NCBI GenBank assembly: GCA_011037195.1 | Contig: JAAEAF010002629.1 | Span: forward strand, 62,001 to 126,000 | Direction of reading: 5' to 3' | Length of the DNA: 64,000 nucleotides | DNA from: Triatoma infestans | Lineage: Eukaryota > Arthropoda > Insecta > Hemiptera > Reduviidae | Part shown: in pieces, positions 12,995-26,779 of the stretch | Numbering within the stretch: the first letter of the stretch is position 1 | How the letters are laid out: every line of letters starts with the position of its first letter | Notes under the pieces: generated by a model | Databases searched by the model: none | What the model was told of the DNA's origin: nothing | Seen by the model: the letters and a program-made list of their open reading frames with translations, nothing else | Program-made: the position numbers and the translations under genes

Positions 12995-13047
12995 GTACTA
13001 CAGAAGAATGGTACCTCTTCTCCAATAATCGTCCCTTCCTCGTCCAT
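12995..13047 (-). other. Possible upstream exon of the tetraspan gene
   Basis: A GC-richer - strand patch reads ATG at 13047 followed by MDEEGTIIGEEVPFF, with a gtacc donor-like site after GEE. It lies about 270 bases upstream of the tetraspan start exon, and a good acceptor (tttaacag) stands just before that exon's ATG. It could be an alternative 5' exon or chance. No second piece of evidence supports it. Confidence 0.25.
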
Positions 13048-14619
13048 GTGTTGTATCAATCAATATTATGTGCTAGCCAAGTACTAACTATTCTAAAAAC
13101 ATTACTTTATTTAATTTTAATATAATTTGTAAAGCAAGTTTGTAATTAATATTGTTTATTAAATATAGGAAAATAATTTTTATGGACATCACTGTTTACA
13201 CAGAATTTATTGAATACCCAACAAATTTGAAATATGATTTAAAACAATAAATATTAAATGAAAAATTAAACATGAAAATAAAGTAGAAAAACTATTTCTT
13301 TTCAAAGCAAAGTTTAGATGTTGCAAATTTTTACAATTAGAACTTTTTTTTTAATTATTATTGCGACAATTTTTTACAATTAGGCACTGAATATTATACA
13401 TTATATAGACATAAAATAAAGAACAATCGAATAATCTGAGTACAAAACCAGTTACACACATTTTCATACCTAGAATCAAGAATTGGCAGTGTTTAAAATC
13501 TGTATATAGTAAAAATAGTTTAAACTAAAATACAAAATATTTTTTATCTATCAGTCTTTATTTATGGGAAAATTACATTATAAGTTATATAACCAAAAAT
13601 ATACTTCTCAAATAAAATTTCTTTTGCACAAAATCTGCAATAGTTCTGCAAAATAAAAATTTTGTAATTAATAAAATTTGCTAACGCATCCTACAAAAAT
13701 ATAATATAATTATTAAAAATTTGGTAAAACTAGTAAAATAAAATTTTCTTATAAATCTAATGATCTTTTTGTTTATTTATTATTAAGACAGATGAATGAA
13801 TGAACTGCTCAGTCGGAGATTTGCTCATGCAATCATTTTGCAAGGAGCGTTATTGTCACTTATTTCCCCTTGAATTAAATCTTCAATCTGTGAATAAGGC
13901 GTAAAAGACCATGCTTAGATCTGTAATCTCTAGATGCAATTTTATATACTACAGTATATATTGAGGTATATCACTTCGCTTTGAAAAGCCCAAGTTTATT
14001 AAATGATAATCAGAAATGAAAATTTTTATATCATATACTCTACTTAAAAAAATAAATCTGATAATTGTTATAAAAATATTTATTAAATATTCTTAATTTT
14101 AAAGATGTTTTCCATGAAGCCGAAAATTTATAAATAATATTGAAAGCTAATATTGGTATTATAAATTTGTTGACTAGGTGCGCTTCAATGCAAAACATTC
14201 TCAAATATGAGGTTTCTTTGGCCAATTATTCGATAATTTTCATTAATTTATTCCATTTATTTCAATAATGTTCATGAACTCGTAGAAATACAATTTTTAG
14301 CTGCCACTCGGGTAAATCTTGCATATTAGTTTTTTTTTAAATATATTTTTAGAATATATATCACTCCGAGAAATAAACAAAACTTGCGTAATTTTTAAAA
14401 ATATAATCAACTGAATTAATATTTTTAAATAATTAATAACACCCACTACTTACCCCCAAGAAGTGAAAAGAAGAGGAAAGTACAGGCCAGCTCTATTAGG
14501 TAGCAGGGCCACAGAACATATAATGTACAGAACATGTAAAATATTCAGAATGAAATCAGAAAAAAAAAACACACAGAAAAATAAATCATGATAGTTTAAA
14601 ATCAAAGACAAGTTTAAAA
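13048..14619. other. AT-rich intergenic stretch
   Basis: Nothing protein-like or clearly repetitive is visible. It separates the tetraspan gene from the decayed LINE at 14620. Confidence 0.35.
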
Positions 14620-16545
14620 ATGGTATTTTGGAATATAAATGGCTTTATACCACACTATGAATTAGATAAAGGCGGTTTCATTAAATTGCTAACATTTGAT
14701 ATCATTTATCTATGTGAAATTTTGGTCCATTATAAATTCTAAGTTGACAATTTTTTTTAATACTGTCATTTAAGCCAGGCAAACGTAACAAAAGAAAAAT
14801 CCAAGGGGCTGGTGGTATTAGTTAAAAAAGAGTTTAAAAGAGAGAGCCCAACGATTCAATACAATATAATTTTGATATGTTTTATGATACAATATTATGT
14901 ATTAAAAGGAATTGAGGTTTACATTGGTGGAGCCTTCAATATTGTAGAATAGGTTGGCGAAGTGAGGATATAACACAAAATAAAAGAGGCTTAAAGATAT
15001 TCAATTTTATGAAAAACTTTTGTTTTTTCTTGGTAAATGATAGAAGTTTGAGCGATAAAGAAGGAAATTTTACTTTTATAGGCAATAATGGCTGTAAAAC
15101 TATAGATTTAATTGAGGCAATTTTTTTTTTAGGAATTCAAACAATTAGAGAAATGGCAGTATCAGATTTTGTATTGTTGTCAGATCATTTACTTTGTGAA
15201 GTTATTAATATTATAAACAGAACAATACAAAGTCTGAATATACAGATAACTTACAAGTTTTATTTATTTGGAATCATGAAAATTTAAATTTATAAAACTA
15301 ATTTAACGGTATTAATAAATACTCAAATTTATAACCTGATGAGATGAATAATAAACTAATGGAAGAAGTAAAAAATTCTGTCAAAAAATTAATTATGGTA
15401 ACAAAAAAAAAAGAAATAAATTTACAAAATATAACTTTAGCAAGAAAATTTAATTTAACAAAGATTGTTACAGTGCCAAAAAAAGCTATGAAAAAAATCA
15501 TTAAAATTGCGGAAAATAAATAATTGTGGCCCTATTTATTATGTGTGTTATCTTGAATTTAAGAAAAGATACAGAAATATTATTAAAAAATAATATTTTT
15601 GTAAATTTAAATTTTAAACTGATAAGAAACCCCAATGAATTTTGGCCTACCATCTCTGAAATAATGATAATGTCCGAAAAACATTTTCAGGAAAACATAT
15701 AGATATTGAAAAATGAACTAAATACTTCCGCTGATAATTATATTTGTAATATTGGAACTTTGGAAGTAAGCCATCAATTATTTGATGCTTCAATAAGTAA
15801 AAATGAAATAAAAAAAACCATTAATAAAATGGAAAATCGTGGGGTCCAAATGGGTTATGTATTTAATTTTTAAAAAATAGAGGCAGAAAAGGTATCAAAA
15901 ACATGGAGTTATTCATAACATGGAGCTGAAGCAGTATTCATGGATTATGATATTCCCCAAGATCCGGTGAACTATAGGCGTATTAAACTAATGAATTAGT
16001 TGGCTAAAGTATTCACCCAAGTTCTTAGTAATCGTCTAACTGACTGGTTAGAATGCGGTAATCCCTTACATCAAACTAAAAATGTTTTTTTGAAGAGAAC
16101 GAGGGCGAAGAGTAGTATCTTAATTCTCACGTCATTGATATGTATCAATTTAAAGTTTAAATCAAAGAAAACACTATTGCACATTCGTAGATTTTGAGTC
16201 AGCCGGAATTTTACACTATTTCTTGTCAGCCTATACAAAGTACTCAGAGCAGGGCATTCATCTGTAATGAGCTTACCGAGCCATTTCACATTACAAAAGG
16301 ATCAATACATTCCACATATGTTTTCAGTATTGGTTAGTGATTTTGAATATTTTCTAAAAATGCGACGGAGTGGACATTCGACAATGAGAACAACATGTAA
16401 GTTCTTTTCTATGCAGATAATTTGATTTTAATTTCAAATAAATAACTGAAGGCCAAAGAAAACCTATTGGACGGGGATTGCCAAATTACTCTTTAAAAGT
16501 AAACTTCAATAAAACCAAAATTACTATTTATCAAAAGAGAGGGAG
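14620..16545 (+). mobile_element. Decayed CR1/Kiri/L2-like non-LTR retrotransposon (endonuclease and RT)
   Basis: The + strand carries broken ORF2 pieces in the right order. MVFWNINGF at about 14619 starts an APE-type endonuclease. At 15009-15200 comes its C-terminal half, with LSDKEGNFTFIGNNGCKTIDLIEA and SDHLLC. At about 15955-16100 is the RT start (DPVNYRRIKLMN then LAKVFTQVLSNRLTDWLE), with later RT fragments to about 16430 (VLVSDFEYFLK). Several stops and frameshifts disrupt it, and no intact catalytic DD motif is seen. FTFIG..G..TID and the NYRxIxL...KVFxxxLxNRL pattern are typical of the CR1/L2/Kiri assemblage. It is old and non-functional. Confidence 0.75.
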
Positions 16546-17574
16546 AAGATAAACACTAACTTCACATTTGCTAACAAAAAAAATAGAAATAGTCAATTCT
16601 TTTTCTTAGTCTTAAAATTCAGCAATTCTGGTCTTTTTGTATGGCCCATATATTTAACTTAATGACAGTAAACCAATTAATCCTTTCAAGTGATAAAAAA
16701 GTTAATATTTATTAGAAAGGAAACAGACACTGCTGGAACACTGAAGATGTTCAGCATGGGGACACTATGGTAACATGTTGGAAGAAGAGCGTATGGCACA
16801 TTTTTTATTTATTTTTTTTTTTAAATGCCCTGTATATAATTCAATAAGAAGAATCTATATTGAAAAGTATATAGTACATCACACCATAACATTGCCTTGA
16901 CGGCATATTTCTTGTTTCAATTTTGTATACGTAATCGAACAAAAGAAGAAAAGAGAAGAAAGAAAAAAAAAACAGAAAACAGCATCTTTATATCTTTGGT
17001 AATTTTTTGTTTTTGTATGTATTTAAAGTCGAATGAAAGGTCACTTTTCTTTTATTAATAATACTTGTTTCTTTCATGACATGTCTGGTACATATTCATA
17101 ATTATACTGCATATAACAAGAACAAACTCACTGTAATAAGTCTCAACTTGAATGCAAGGAAAAAAAAAAATAAAAACCAGGTAAAAGTAATCCTTTTATT
17201 TCCTTCCTCAGAAGGAACTTAAATATTGCCGAGAAATAGCAATGATAAATATAATAAAGCCACATGAATGGAGAAGCATCAAAACTAAAGAAAAAATATA
17301 AATAAAACAAAAAGGAAATTTCTTCAGTGAATAAAATTAAAAATCATTGCCTTTTTCATTGTGATAAAAATCTTAGTGAAAAAAAGAACAGATAGAAAGG
17401 CACAGTTTACTATTTTCCGGTTGCTTTCCGGTTCATAGAATCTACGAAACTATGTATATAATATATTAAAATCATAACATTAATAACCAATCTTGCGCAT
17501 CTTTTTCAAATAAATTTTGCAACGGCTTATTATAAATTCAGTTACAACTATTATAAAAATTACTTGATTTTTAT
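16546..17574. other. AT-rich stretch downstream of the LRR gene
   Basis: Probably the 3' UTR and 3' flank of the - strand LRR gene. An AATAAA hexamer overlaps the region just after its stop (reading TAA ATAAAA at 17577-17569). No other gene is supported. Confidence 0.35.
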
Positions 17575-20500
17575 TTAGGCATCCTCAAATTGGCCATCCA
17601 CATTTGACGACATGTTTCCCACTTGCATCAATAAACGTCGTTGTTTCCAACATTCTGAAATTGACCTTTCTGCATAAGGTTGAAACAGATGTGGACTGTT
17701 TTTTATTTTTTCTGGACAAAATTTTAGACAATTTTTACCGAAATCTCTGTTGCTAAAATCCCGGTACATAGCTTCACGAGATTGATGATCTGTAAAAGAG
17801 AAAATGGTAAATGTTAAATTAATTTTACTTTACAGTTTTGATTAATAAATGACAAAATTCGCCAACTTGAATTTTAACTTAAATGGGTTAAATTTTAACT
17901 TAAATGGGTTAAAATATTTCCGGTGAAAATTAGTGCATAATAGAAGGTAAGAGATTGCGTGGAAGTACCGCCAAACTCAAGTAGCTTTTTAGGCTTTAAT
18001 TCCGCTTAAATAAGTGGAAATGTCATTGAGGGCCAAATCCTTGAAGAAGTTAGCTAGTCCATTTCCCGATGTGAGTAATTATAAAATGTGAAACTGTATG
18101 ACGTGACTATGCCAATTTAAAATAGAAAATGTTCCACTTTCATTTTCAGAAACAACTTAAACTGCTTTATGAAATTGAAGAAAAATACCTGCTGATGGAT
18201 CAAAAAAATCATCATCACTTCCTAACTCCCAATTTTCTTCTTCTGCCTTCGTTAAATCTTTCAAAGATCTTAAAAAATACATCGCATTAATTCGGTTAAA
18301 TAAATTTATTTAGGAACATTAGAATGGATTTTAAAAGGATTACACTTACTCTGTCAATGGCGATACAAAACTTACATCTGGACTAGTGCTATGAAAAGAA
18401 CCTGAAAGCAGTAAATTGAAAAAGAATTAAAAAAAAATTATTAATTAACTCTTTCATATCATAAAGTTCACAAACAAAATACCTAAACGAATAGTGGAGC
18501 GACTCAAGTTATAAAGAATTGATTTACATAAGGAACGATATATATATATATAAAGATATACTTATCTAGATAACGATAAAGCGATATATATACATACATA
18601 TATATAATATCTATAAAAAACATTTCTCTTAAGAGTACATTTTCTCTATTAACCTGATTTATTTCAAACTAGTTTAGATGTTATTACATTATTTTTGAAT
18701 AATATTAAATTACTGTATTGTATTATTTTTATTATATTAAGCGATTCGATAAAAAATTGGAGCTACCCATCGCCCAAGATCCTTGTGCGGAAACATACAT
18801 GATGTAGGCATTTTTGGCCCAGTACACCAAAATTATTTTATTTATAGTTTATTTTAAATGGCTTCTCATAAATCTTCATTATTCACCGCAAATAAGAAAT
18901 TGAAGTAACTTTGGCCAAAGTAAAAAAAATTTATAATTACAGAAATGAATTACTGCTTCATGGACCATTTCACATCAAGCGTTGTGAAGTTATTCATTTT
19001 AGAGGTAAATACTTTGTATAAATTATAATTTATATTTATTCTTGGGTGTTGTCATTTTAGTAAACTTCTCAATACTGGGTGAAGATCTCCATCCAGTTCT
19101 GACGAAAAGTTTATCCAAAGAAATTAAAAATTTTTTACTTCTTGAGGAAGAAATCCCTTACCAATGGAGCAGAAACTAAAACTCCTGTGAAAAAAATTAT
19201 AATCATAGAAATGGGCTTCTGTGAGATATGGGAAGAGACTAACGCGGCATGGAGAATAACGCGGCATGTTCAAGGAAACAGAAACAGAAAATTCAAATGA
19301 AGATGTTGAAAATATAGAGCTTTCAATTTTATCGTATAATGTTGCAAGGTTAACAAATAAAATAGATAATTTTATGTTTTCTTAATTTTCTCAAAAAGAT
19401 TGATGTTATTTTATTACATGAGACGAATTTAGAAAATTGTGATATTTTTTATTTTCAAAGATTTTCAAACTTCATGTACACTTCAAGAGTAAGAGCCAGA
19501 CAAAAGCAGTATCATACATTATATCGCAGAAGATACAAGTCGATATAAGATGTTGAAAATATTCCTGAAAAACCTAATTTTGATGTGAAACTTATTATGC
19601 AGCCCATAAACACTTAGAGACATTTTCCGTGGTAGCCTGCTTCATTTTGAGGACCGGTTTCGGGCGTTCGCCCATCTCTAGGATGCGTTTTTCAGACAGT
19701 GTGACAACACAGACTTGCTCAGAGCAAATTCAGTTTACACACTCCAGCTTTACTGCTCTGCGGAACCAACCAGCACAACTACATAAACACTTAATTTGAA
19801 TTACAAATTCTTTAGTCAAGATACTTGTCGACTGTATACATTTTGTAATTTCAAAGAAATAGAAGATGTTGTACACTGTCTGAGTATGCCCGATATCAGC
19901 ACCGTATAGGTTGTAACACTTAGGAAAAAAGTGTCACAGTTGACGATGTTTGTAAAATTCTTAATGGTCTTAATTGGGGTAAACTTTATAAATATTTAAA
20001 AGATCCTACATTATAGAAAATTGTAAATGGAAGAATTTCATAATCTAACCGATTTAACTCGCCTTAATTACTGAATTTAGAATTATTCTATTTTTTTTAC
20101 TATTAAAATTAAAAATTACATTTATTTATTCATATATAATCGTAGCAATTCGGCAGGCGCATTTTTCATCCATGCTGAAATATCTGTTGTTCTTACATAC
20201 AATGATTTTATTTTGTATAGCTTTACATAAAAACAGAAAGAAGAATATATAATTTATTTTTTATCATTTAATGTAATTTTTGCTTGAAAATAAACACACT
20301 ATATTAAATCACATAAATGGTTAGGCAGGGCCTAATTTTCCCTTTCATGCATGTGACTGGTTGGCGGGTGGCAAGGTCTGTCTCCCTTCCCACGACCTTA
20401 CTGTCAAAGCTGAAGTCTTGTTTTGCTCCAGAAAACCGTTAATCATTTTTGCCTTTCCTTTATCAAAGGCTGCCTTGTTCTGCTCAGACGGTGTCCATCA

Positions 20501-23086
20501 TCTCTAACTAGTGGCTGATTATCTAGGGCTCAAAAACTTCATTTTCATTGAATAGAAAAACTTACTGCTTTCTTCTGTGGTACTAATGTCTTGTATTACT
20601 TCTTTGACAGAATTATAACGGTCGTGGAAACTAAATTTTTCTCTCAAGTTTTTGTTTAAATCCTCATAAGTTGGTCCATTCTCCCCCTGAAATGAAAACG
20701 ATATTTATTATTCGGTAAAGAAAATTACAATTTCATATTAACTAGTCAGATAATGATATCTAAGCAGCTTAGATATGCTCATGTTTTATTTACTATCAGT
20801 TGGTAAAAGAAGAGTGCGCATGCAAATTGGCAAAGTCAAATATAAAATAATAGAAAAGTAATTGAAAAGTTAGAATAGTTTCAAATGATGGCGAATGCTA
20901 CATTTTTATTTTTTTATCCATCTTTCATTTATCCTTTAATTGCATTGCTAGAAATTGTGTCCATCACATTTCAGTTGCAGTTTCTTAGGGACAATATGAG
21001 CTCACTGCTTATAAGCTGGGCTCGTAAGCGGAGTTAAGCAGTGCTGCCATAGATTTTCTCTTCCTAGAAGCCACTTCAAGTTCACTGTCCGTTGATAGGG
21101 CATTCTGTAACGAGAGAATATTGCTCGGAAGCCTGAAGTGCACTTAGAAGGCTACAATTACCACATATGTTGACAAACAATTTTTTCAGTTTCTTATTTA
21201 CAATTTGTATAAATTACTAAAGTTCAAATACTCGGCCCGTTACTTCTTCAAGGTTATTGACGTCTCTATAGGTAAAACAGCTTAATCCCTCAACTCATGA
21301 CTTTGTAGATGGTTGCTGAGCGCTAATTTTGTTTAACGTACCCAAAAGCAAACTCCAGCTCATCGACATAGATATCTTTTCGATAAAATATGAAAAAAGA
21401 ATTAAAAAAAGCTACAACAGACTATGAACCGTTCACTTCCAAACCGGAATTAGAAAGTATATAACGAAGGAAGCATTATGGTTGATTTTTATATTATCAT
21501 AAGTAGGTCTTAAGCAAACTTTATGATTTTCTTCTTACCGGTTTATTTTTATTTCAAGAGGGAAACTGCACACATTACTTTTTATATACAGAACATTCCG
21601 TCAAACTTATCTTAAAACACGAACTAATTTGAATTCTTATTATGAAATAGAATTCTCTTGTATTGAGATCTGAGAAGAATTTAGTAAGCGATAGCATTAA
21701 CTTGGTCCTGCAATTGCTATGCATAAATTTACGCCAATATGGAAAAGAGTCTGCACTTGAAAAATAACGTCGAAAATAGCAATAATATTTATGTTAGCTG
21801 TTGAACTTTTCCAAAAAAAGCAGTATCTTGCACCAAGGTCTTAAAGGATAGCGCCTTTAACCTTTATTAGTTTAAGATATGAACCAACTTACCATGGGTT
21901 TTAGAGGAGGTTCAAAATAATTCATCCATACATCAAGGGCCTTCAACTTATTAAATGTTCCTATTTCGGGCATGGATTGAAAAGAATTTTTGTAAAGATC
22001 TAAAACTTCTAAATTATGTAGTAAATGAAAGCTGTTTGGTAAGGATGCAATCTAAAACACATTAAATCTCCATTTGCATCACTTGATCTGCAAACTTCAA
22101 GAATCAAACCTGATTACAATTATTATTCAATAAACACTTACATCATTTTCTGCAAGCATAAGATGCGTAAGATGTTGCAGCTTCGCAATGTAGTCAGGTA
22201 ATATTATTAACATCGTTCGAGATAGATCTAAGCATTGAAGGCTAGCAGAAAGGATTCCATTTCTAGGCAATAACTGAAGAAAATTTTCGGATACGTCAAG
22301 TATTTTCAATTGATTTAGTGAAGAAACATCAGGCAGCGAAGCCAAACAAACATCTTTCAGGCGAAGTTCTACAAGGGTCTTTGGTATGTACACTTTAGCG
22401 AAATCGAACACTCTGTTCATTGGCAATTTTTTACAGTTTTTAATATTGCTTATATCTAAAGAAATAAGTGAAGGGAAGTACAACAGAAGGCCAAGAGAGA
22501 CAACGGTAAAGTCTGTATTTCTCAATTGGAGATTTTTTATACAACCCCTTATTCTATTTTGTGACAAAAATTTAAACTCTCGTACTTTCCCAAAACACGG
22601 ATTAAAAGATAAATCAAGGACATCTAGCATGAACACATAATCGGAAAGGATCCAATGAGGTACTATTTCTATCAAGTTATGAGCAAGTATTAATTCCTTC
22701 AATAATGGAAGGCACGCAGGTGGTTCATCAAAATTTGAAAGACAATTATTCGCTAAATTAATACATTTCAAAGCCCGTAGACCTGTTTTTAAACACTCTG
22801 GCATTGAACTGAGTTTATTGTTGGCTAGATTAAGTATTCTCAGCCCTTTAGCAATCAAAAGTTTTGGTGGTAAATCACAGAGCTTGTTTCCAGATAAATT
22901 AATTTCATACATATTACTAAGCCCTGGAAGTTCTTCTGGCAATTCTGTTAATTCTAAATCAACAAGTTTTAACACTGTAATCAATTCTCCACACAAACTG
23001 TTTCTAAAACCATTGCATGTTTTAATTCCATTACTTCCGTACTTTGGAATAGTTTCCTCATCGGTATCATCTTTCTCTGTATTCAT
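17575..23086 (-). CDS. Leucine-rich repeat protein, 523 residues, six exons
   Basis: Six - strand exons join in frame: 23086-22142, 22051-21893, 20686-20566, 18401-18350, 18268-18189 and 17789-17575 (1572 bases including TAA). All introns are GT-AG, mostly gtaagt donors. The ATG at 23086 has an in-frame TAA five codons upstream, which fixes the start. The N-terminus is hydrophilic (residues 1-35). LRR units run from about residue 38 to 368, e.g. MYEINLSGNKLCDLPPKLL, LRILNLANNKLSSMP, LDLSRTMLIILPDYI and LEVLDLYKNSFQSMPEI: the leucine scaffold of intracellular LRRs. The C-terminal 155 residues are non-LRR, with an acidic segment (ENWELGSDDDFFDP, about 439-452) and a Trp/Arg-containing end. No signal peptide, membrane helix or catalytic domain is seen, so a cytosolic or nuclear binding scaffold is inferred. 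I do not recognise a specific orthologue. Confidence 0.9.
19590..19790 (-). repeat. Dispersed repeat with hammerhead-like core
   Basis: The reverse complement matches 55610-55760 closely: aaactgaatttgctct, gcaagtctgtgtt, cagacgcatcct-type, then gggcgaacgcccgaaaccggtc and aagcaggctacca. It also matches the shorter copy at 53590-53700. It sits in the LRR gene's third intron. Confidence 0.6.
21000..21180 (+). mobile_element. SINE family 1 copy, decayed
   Basis: It aligns by eye with 44054-44295: gattttctcttcctagaagcc, gtaacgagagaatattg, cggaagcc, gcacttagaaggct and catatgttgac. The tRNA head is largely eroded. It lies in the LRR gene's second intron. Confidence 0.6.
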
Positions 23087-23824
23087 ATTAGCGATCCGTT
23101 ATTAAAAATAAAATTTCAATTTAGTGAATTTCACTAAACTTTCTTGCCTAAATAATCGGAAATCATTTATAGGCTTAAGCTAAGTCTATCAGTTTAAGGC
23201 TTATGTATGAACTTAGGCTACTAAGTGATAATTAAAAACAATATCCAAATAACTGAACAAAATCGACTGACAAGGCTAATAAAATGTTAAAAAACCACAC
23301 TATTCTTTCTTGAAATCATTATTTAAACAACACTAATATTTCTCTGGGCACAAAAAACCTGCAACCTTGCATCCTGCCCGTGAATGTAACTATCATATTT
23401 AAAATGGCAATTGATCAGCTGTTCAACGGTTTATCTAGTGTGTCTCAATAGACTTATAATTTTACCGTAAATTTGTTGACTAGAAACATTAGAATGATTA
23501 ACGTAATTAAATAGAATTTAATATATGCTATCATTCTTTTGTTTTGATCAGATTAAATTCTAGAATGAATATTAACGTATTTTGAAATTCACTGTTTTGA
23601 CAGGTAGATTTTAATACGTTTAGATAACTTGATTTCAACATGTTAATTTTGTTATGATATATATGCAAAGTAATGTGATGATTTGCGAGAAAATACTTTT
23701 GTAACTTGAATTGAAGGTTGCAATACTGTTACCAACATGATCTATAGGTTTTTATTTTATTTGGAATTCACAATCTACATATGTAAATAAATTTGATGTG
23801 TGATGACGAATGACGTGAGGAGAG

Positions 23825-24530
23825 AAGCTACCCAGCGGTAACACTCTGCTCGAGAGGTAGTTTCGATCGTCCTCCTATTAGTCTGAGTAGTAACTTATTC
23901 CGTTTGTTAAGTTTCAGTCTTTTTAGTGTTGTATGTGGATTCCATGTTAGTCTTTTGTCGATGTACATCCCAAGGTAGCCACGTCTCCTAAGGAACTACG
24001 TTTGTAGGAGAGAGTGGTATTGAGTTGAAGGTTACTGAAGGGCAGGAGGCACGACGCAGAGTAAAGGTGATTTGTTGACATTTTTGTGGGTCGAGTTTAA
24101 TCCGCAATTTTTTGGCCCAAGATTCTATTTTATTTAAATGATTCTGTAAGAGAGTGGAGACAGTTATGGGATTAGAGCTGGATGCAAGGATGGCGGTATC
24201 ATAAGCGTAAATGCAGAGTGTTTGTATAGGTCGGTAGATCTGAAATGAATACAGTATATAGAAGCGGGCCAAGTAAACTAGCCTGAGGAACTCCGGCGCC
24301 GGCCAGCGAGTAGTCAGAGGTAGCAGATCCGCAACTAATCTGAAAGTAGCGGTCAGATAAATAAGACTTGATGAGTAAGTAATAGGTCGATGGTAGGCAT
24401 TTCTTTAGCCACTACAGTAATCCTGGCTGAAGGCCATCAAGCCTGATCGAAGGCTTGAGCCACTCGAGGAAGGCACCACAGTAGTACTGTTTCCGCTCAA
24501 GTGTCGAAGCAATGGTGTCCACTGGAGCCA
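23825..24530 (-). mobile_element. Jockey-like non-LTR reverse transcriptase fragment
   Basis: On the - strand the region reads YLSDRYFQIS (about 24340), GVPQASLLGPLLYTVFISDLP (about 24290-24230), YAYDTAILASSSNPI (about 24200; the usual YADD is changed to YAYD), LNKIESWAKKLRIKLDPQKCQ, then YLGMYIDKRLTWNPH (about 23965) and LRLIGGRSKLPLE (about 23880). The motif order and spacing are those of Jockey-clade RTs. One frameshift lies near 24240, and both ends are truncated. The altered catalytic motif, frameshift and truncation show it is inactive. Confidence 0.85.
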
Positions 24531-25439
24531 AAGTTTGAGGGAGCATTTATACTCACATAGGGTGAAACTTCCCTATGTTTCTAGAGAAGGTATTTTGTCG
24601 CAGAACATCATTCAAGTCCAATCAGCGCGTCCTCGTCGCTGCTCTGGAAACATCTACGCTCCACTTTTGTGGAAGCGTGGATGGCCAAGCTGGTGGGCGA
24701 ACGCAGAGGGTAGCCTTCGGGCTATTTGGGAACTTAGCACTCCCACATACCTCAGCTACAATTACAGGCTAACAAGTGCAGCGGTAATCTATGTGCGGCC
24801 TGAATCTCTTGCAGCGAATTCTTTAGCTGCGGAGCCTTGGGGGTTCATGCTGCATCACTTACACCTAAACGCCTTAACATCGTACACCTAGGAATTACAT
24901 TCCTATACGCCAGTGGCACGTGCTGGTGCCACCCACATGTTTGCCGTATGTGGATACCTGTGTCGTGGGGAAGGGAAGTCCTGGTGGTTGAGGACGCAGG
25001 TTCTCGCTGGAGGCAAGTTCCCTCGGCGTGCCTTGCAGTCCAACACACACTTTGGTTCCTGACTCCACTAAACAGGCGGCCAGAGCCTAACCCAGCTCTG
25101 GTCAATCGGCTAGCGTAAAGAACGCATGGGTGAGCTCCCGGGTATTGTGGGCCTTGGCTCACAATCCCTGGGCGCTATATCTCTAGGATAGCTCTGGCGC
25201 TTCTTCAAAGCGTCCCAAATTGTGAGGCTTTTTAATTTTATTTATTATATGTTTTTAACTTTAAATTCGTCAACCGGGGTCCCTTAGAGGAGGGGGCCAC
25301 CGGTGGTGGGGGTAATTCCTCTGTACATCAGGTGACGAGGGCCTGGATGCACTAATGGGTGGGAATCTGGAAAAATATCCAGAGGCAGGGAAGGCTGGGA
25401 GACTTTTTTCCTGCCTGCTATAAGTATGTCAGAAGTTCC
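24531..25439. other. GC-rich transposon-like segment of unknown identity
   Basis: Base composition is much higher in G+C than the surroundings, and neither strand has a convincing protein. It sits between a Jockey RT fragment and an R1/LOA-type endonuclease on the + strand. It may therefore be the 5' UTR or ORF1 remains of the latter element. The open frames here (for example 24535-24891) have no recognisable domain. Confidence 0.35.
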
Positions 25440-25860
25440 ATTTCTTACATTAGTTGACTTATCACTATGATTGACTGGGTAGAAATGGTTCAGGTTAACT
25501 TCTAGAATAGCAAAGGTGCAACGGTTAATTTGTGCCGCTCAAGTGCTGGGTTGCATACATATTTTACACTTATCCAAGAACCCTATGCTTATAAAGGATT
25601 GGTTCGAGATTTGAGTGCGGTCAATGGCAGGCTGTTTGTTGCGGATGGCGGGGACACTCCGAGAGCATGTATTTGCGAAAGTTGAGAGGTCGGCGCCGTT
25701 CTGCTCAGACAGTTTTGCTGTAGGGATTGGAGGATTGGTCTATCATGAAAAAAAAATCAGATGTTGGTATTGCTATACTAACCCGAAAGATTGCAATATA
25801 TATATATATTTTCTCGCGCAGTGTCAGCAATAGAATGGGTTTGAGTGAGTTGAAGGCGAT
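25440..25860 (+). mobile_element. R1/LOA-type LINE endonuclease start, truncated
   Basis: The frame IQEPYAYKGLVRDLSAVNGRL then CICESREVGAVLLRQF (about 25570-25720) is the N-terminal APE endonuclease of an R1/LOA-type ORF2. It is near-identical in layout to 36190-36350. Stops and frame changes are present upstream and downstream, and it ends abruptly after about 25850. Confidence 0.7.
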
Positions 25861-26779
25861 AGTGAAGATTTTTTCAGGTTTATAATTGTGGCAGTTTATT
25901 TAAAATTTTTGCTCAAAAGCCATAGAATATCCACAATAGATTTCTTAGAGTAGGTCGCGGTGGAATGAGGCTCAGTCACTCTTTCTTAAGCCATAGGACA
26001 TTATAGTATATGCACATATTTATTTCTTTATATGTTTCGGTTCTCGTCTTGCTCGTGCATGCTATCGAATATGTTTTTAAATTGCTTTTGTTTTGTAACA
26101 TTTCTTCGTGAACCAAACAGGTAGCAGGAAGAGTTTTTCGATAATTTTCTCAATGATACAAAAGGTAGCTAGCTCACTTTTGAAGTTACAAGTCTGAAAG
26201 CCGTATCAAAGCTTGGCCGCTTTTTTTTTGACCTCCAAACAAACCGAGTGACAAAAAAAAAAAAGAAGATTTTTATGTAATTCGACTTGAATGTTATGAA
26301 ACATAAATCAAAAGGTAAAAATGTGGAAAGAACATTGTTTTATTTTTACATTTTCTACTACAACTCTTTGGTGGGATGAAACCATAAATGATAAAATTGT
26401 CTAAAACTGGTTTGCAGCGTGTAGATTACTGTGCTGTCCATGTTACTTATAATTTTAAAGATCACTTTGAGGATCGACGAAAAGCCAGCCAAATTTAACA
26501 ACAATGCGCCGTTTACATGATATTGAACAAAATAACAGAATTTACATTCATCATTCATTTATTTGCATATTATACAATAAGCAAATGTGATAAACTAAAT
26601 AGCTGACAACATGAAAGGCAAGAGGGAAAACTATCAGTAAGATTAATTAATGTACAATGCAGTGATCACAGAACCCTGGCGCCTTCCGTTACTCTTAAAA
26701 GGTGATACAGATTTATTTGAGGTTGTTTTTTTTGACACTTTTAACATATAGATTGCGCCAAAAAACATATTCTATGTGA

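Noticed and set aside
17881..17915. Short tandem duplication (attttaacttaaatgggtta twice)
   Set aside because: A simple local duplication in an intron; too small to signify a CRISPR array or satellite.
24535..24891. 118-residue open frame on the + strand
   Set aside because: It lies in GC-rich transposon-like DNA, where long frames arise by chance, and overlaps equally long frames on the other strand. No domain is visible.
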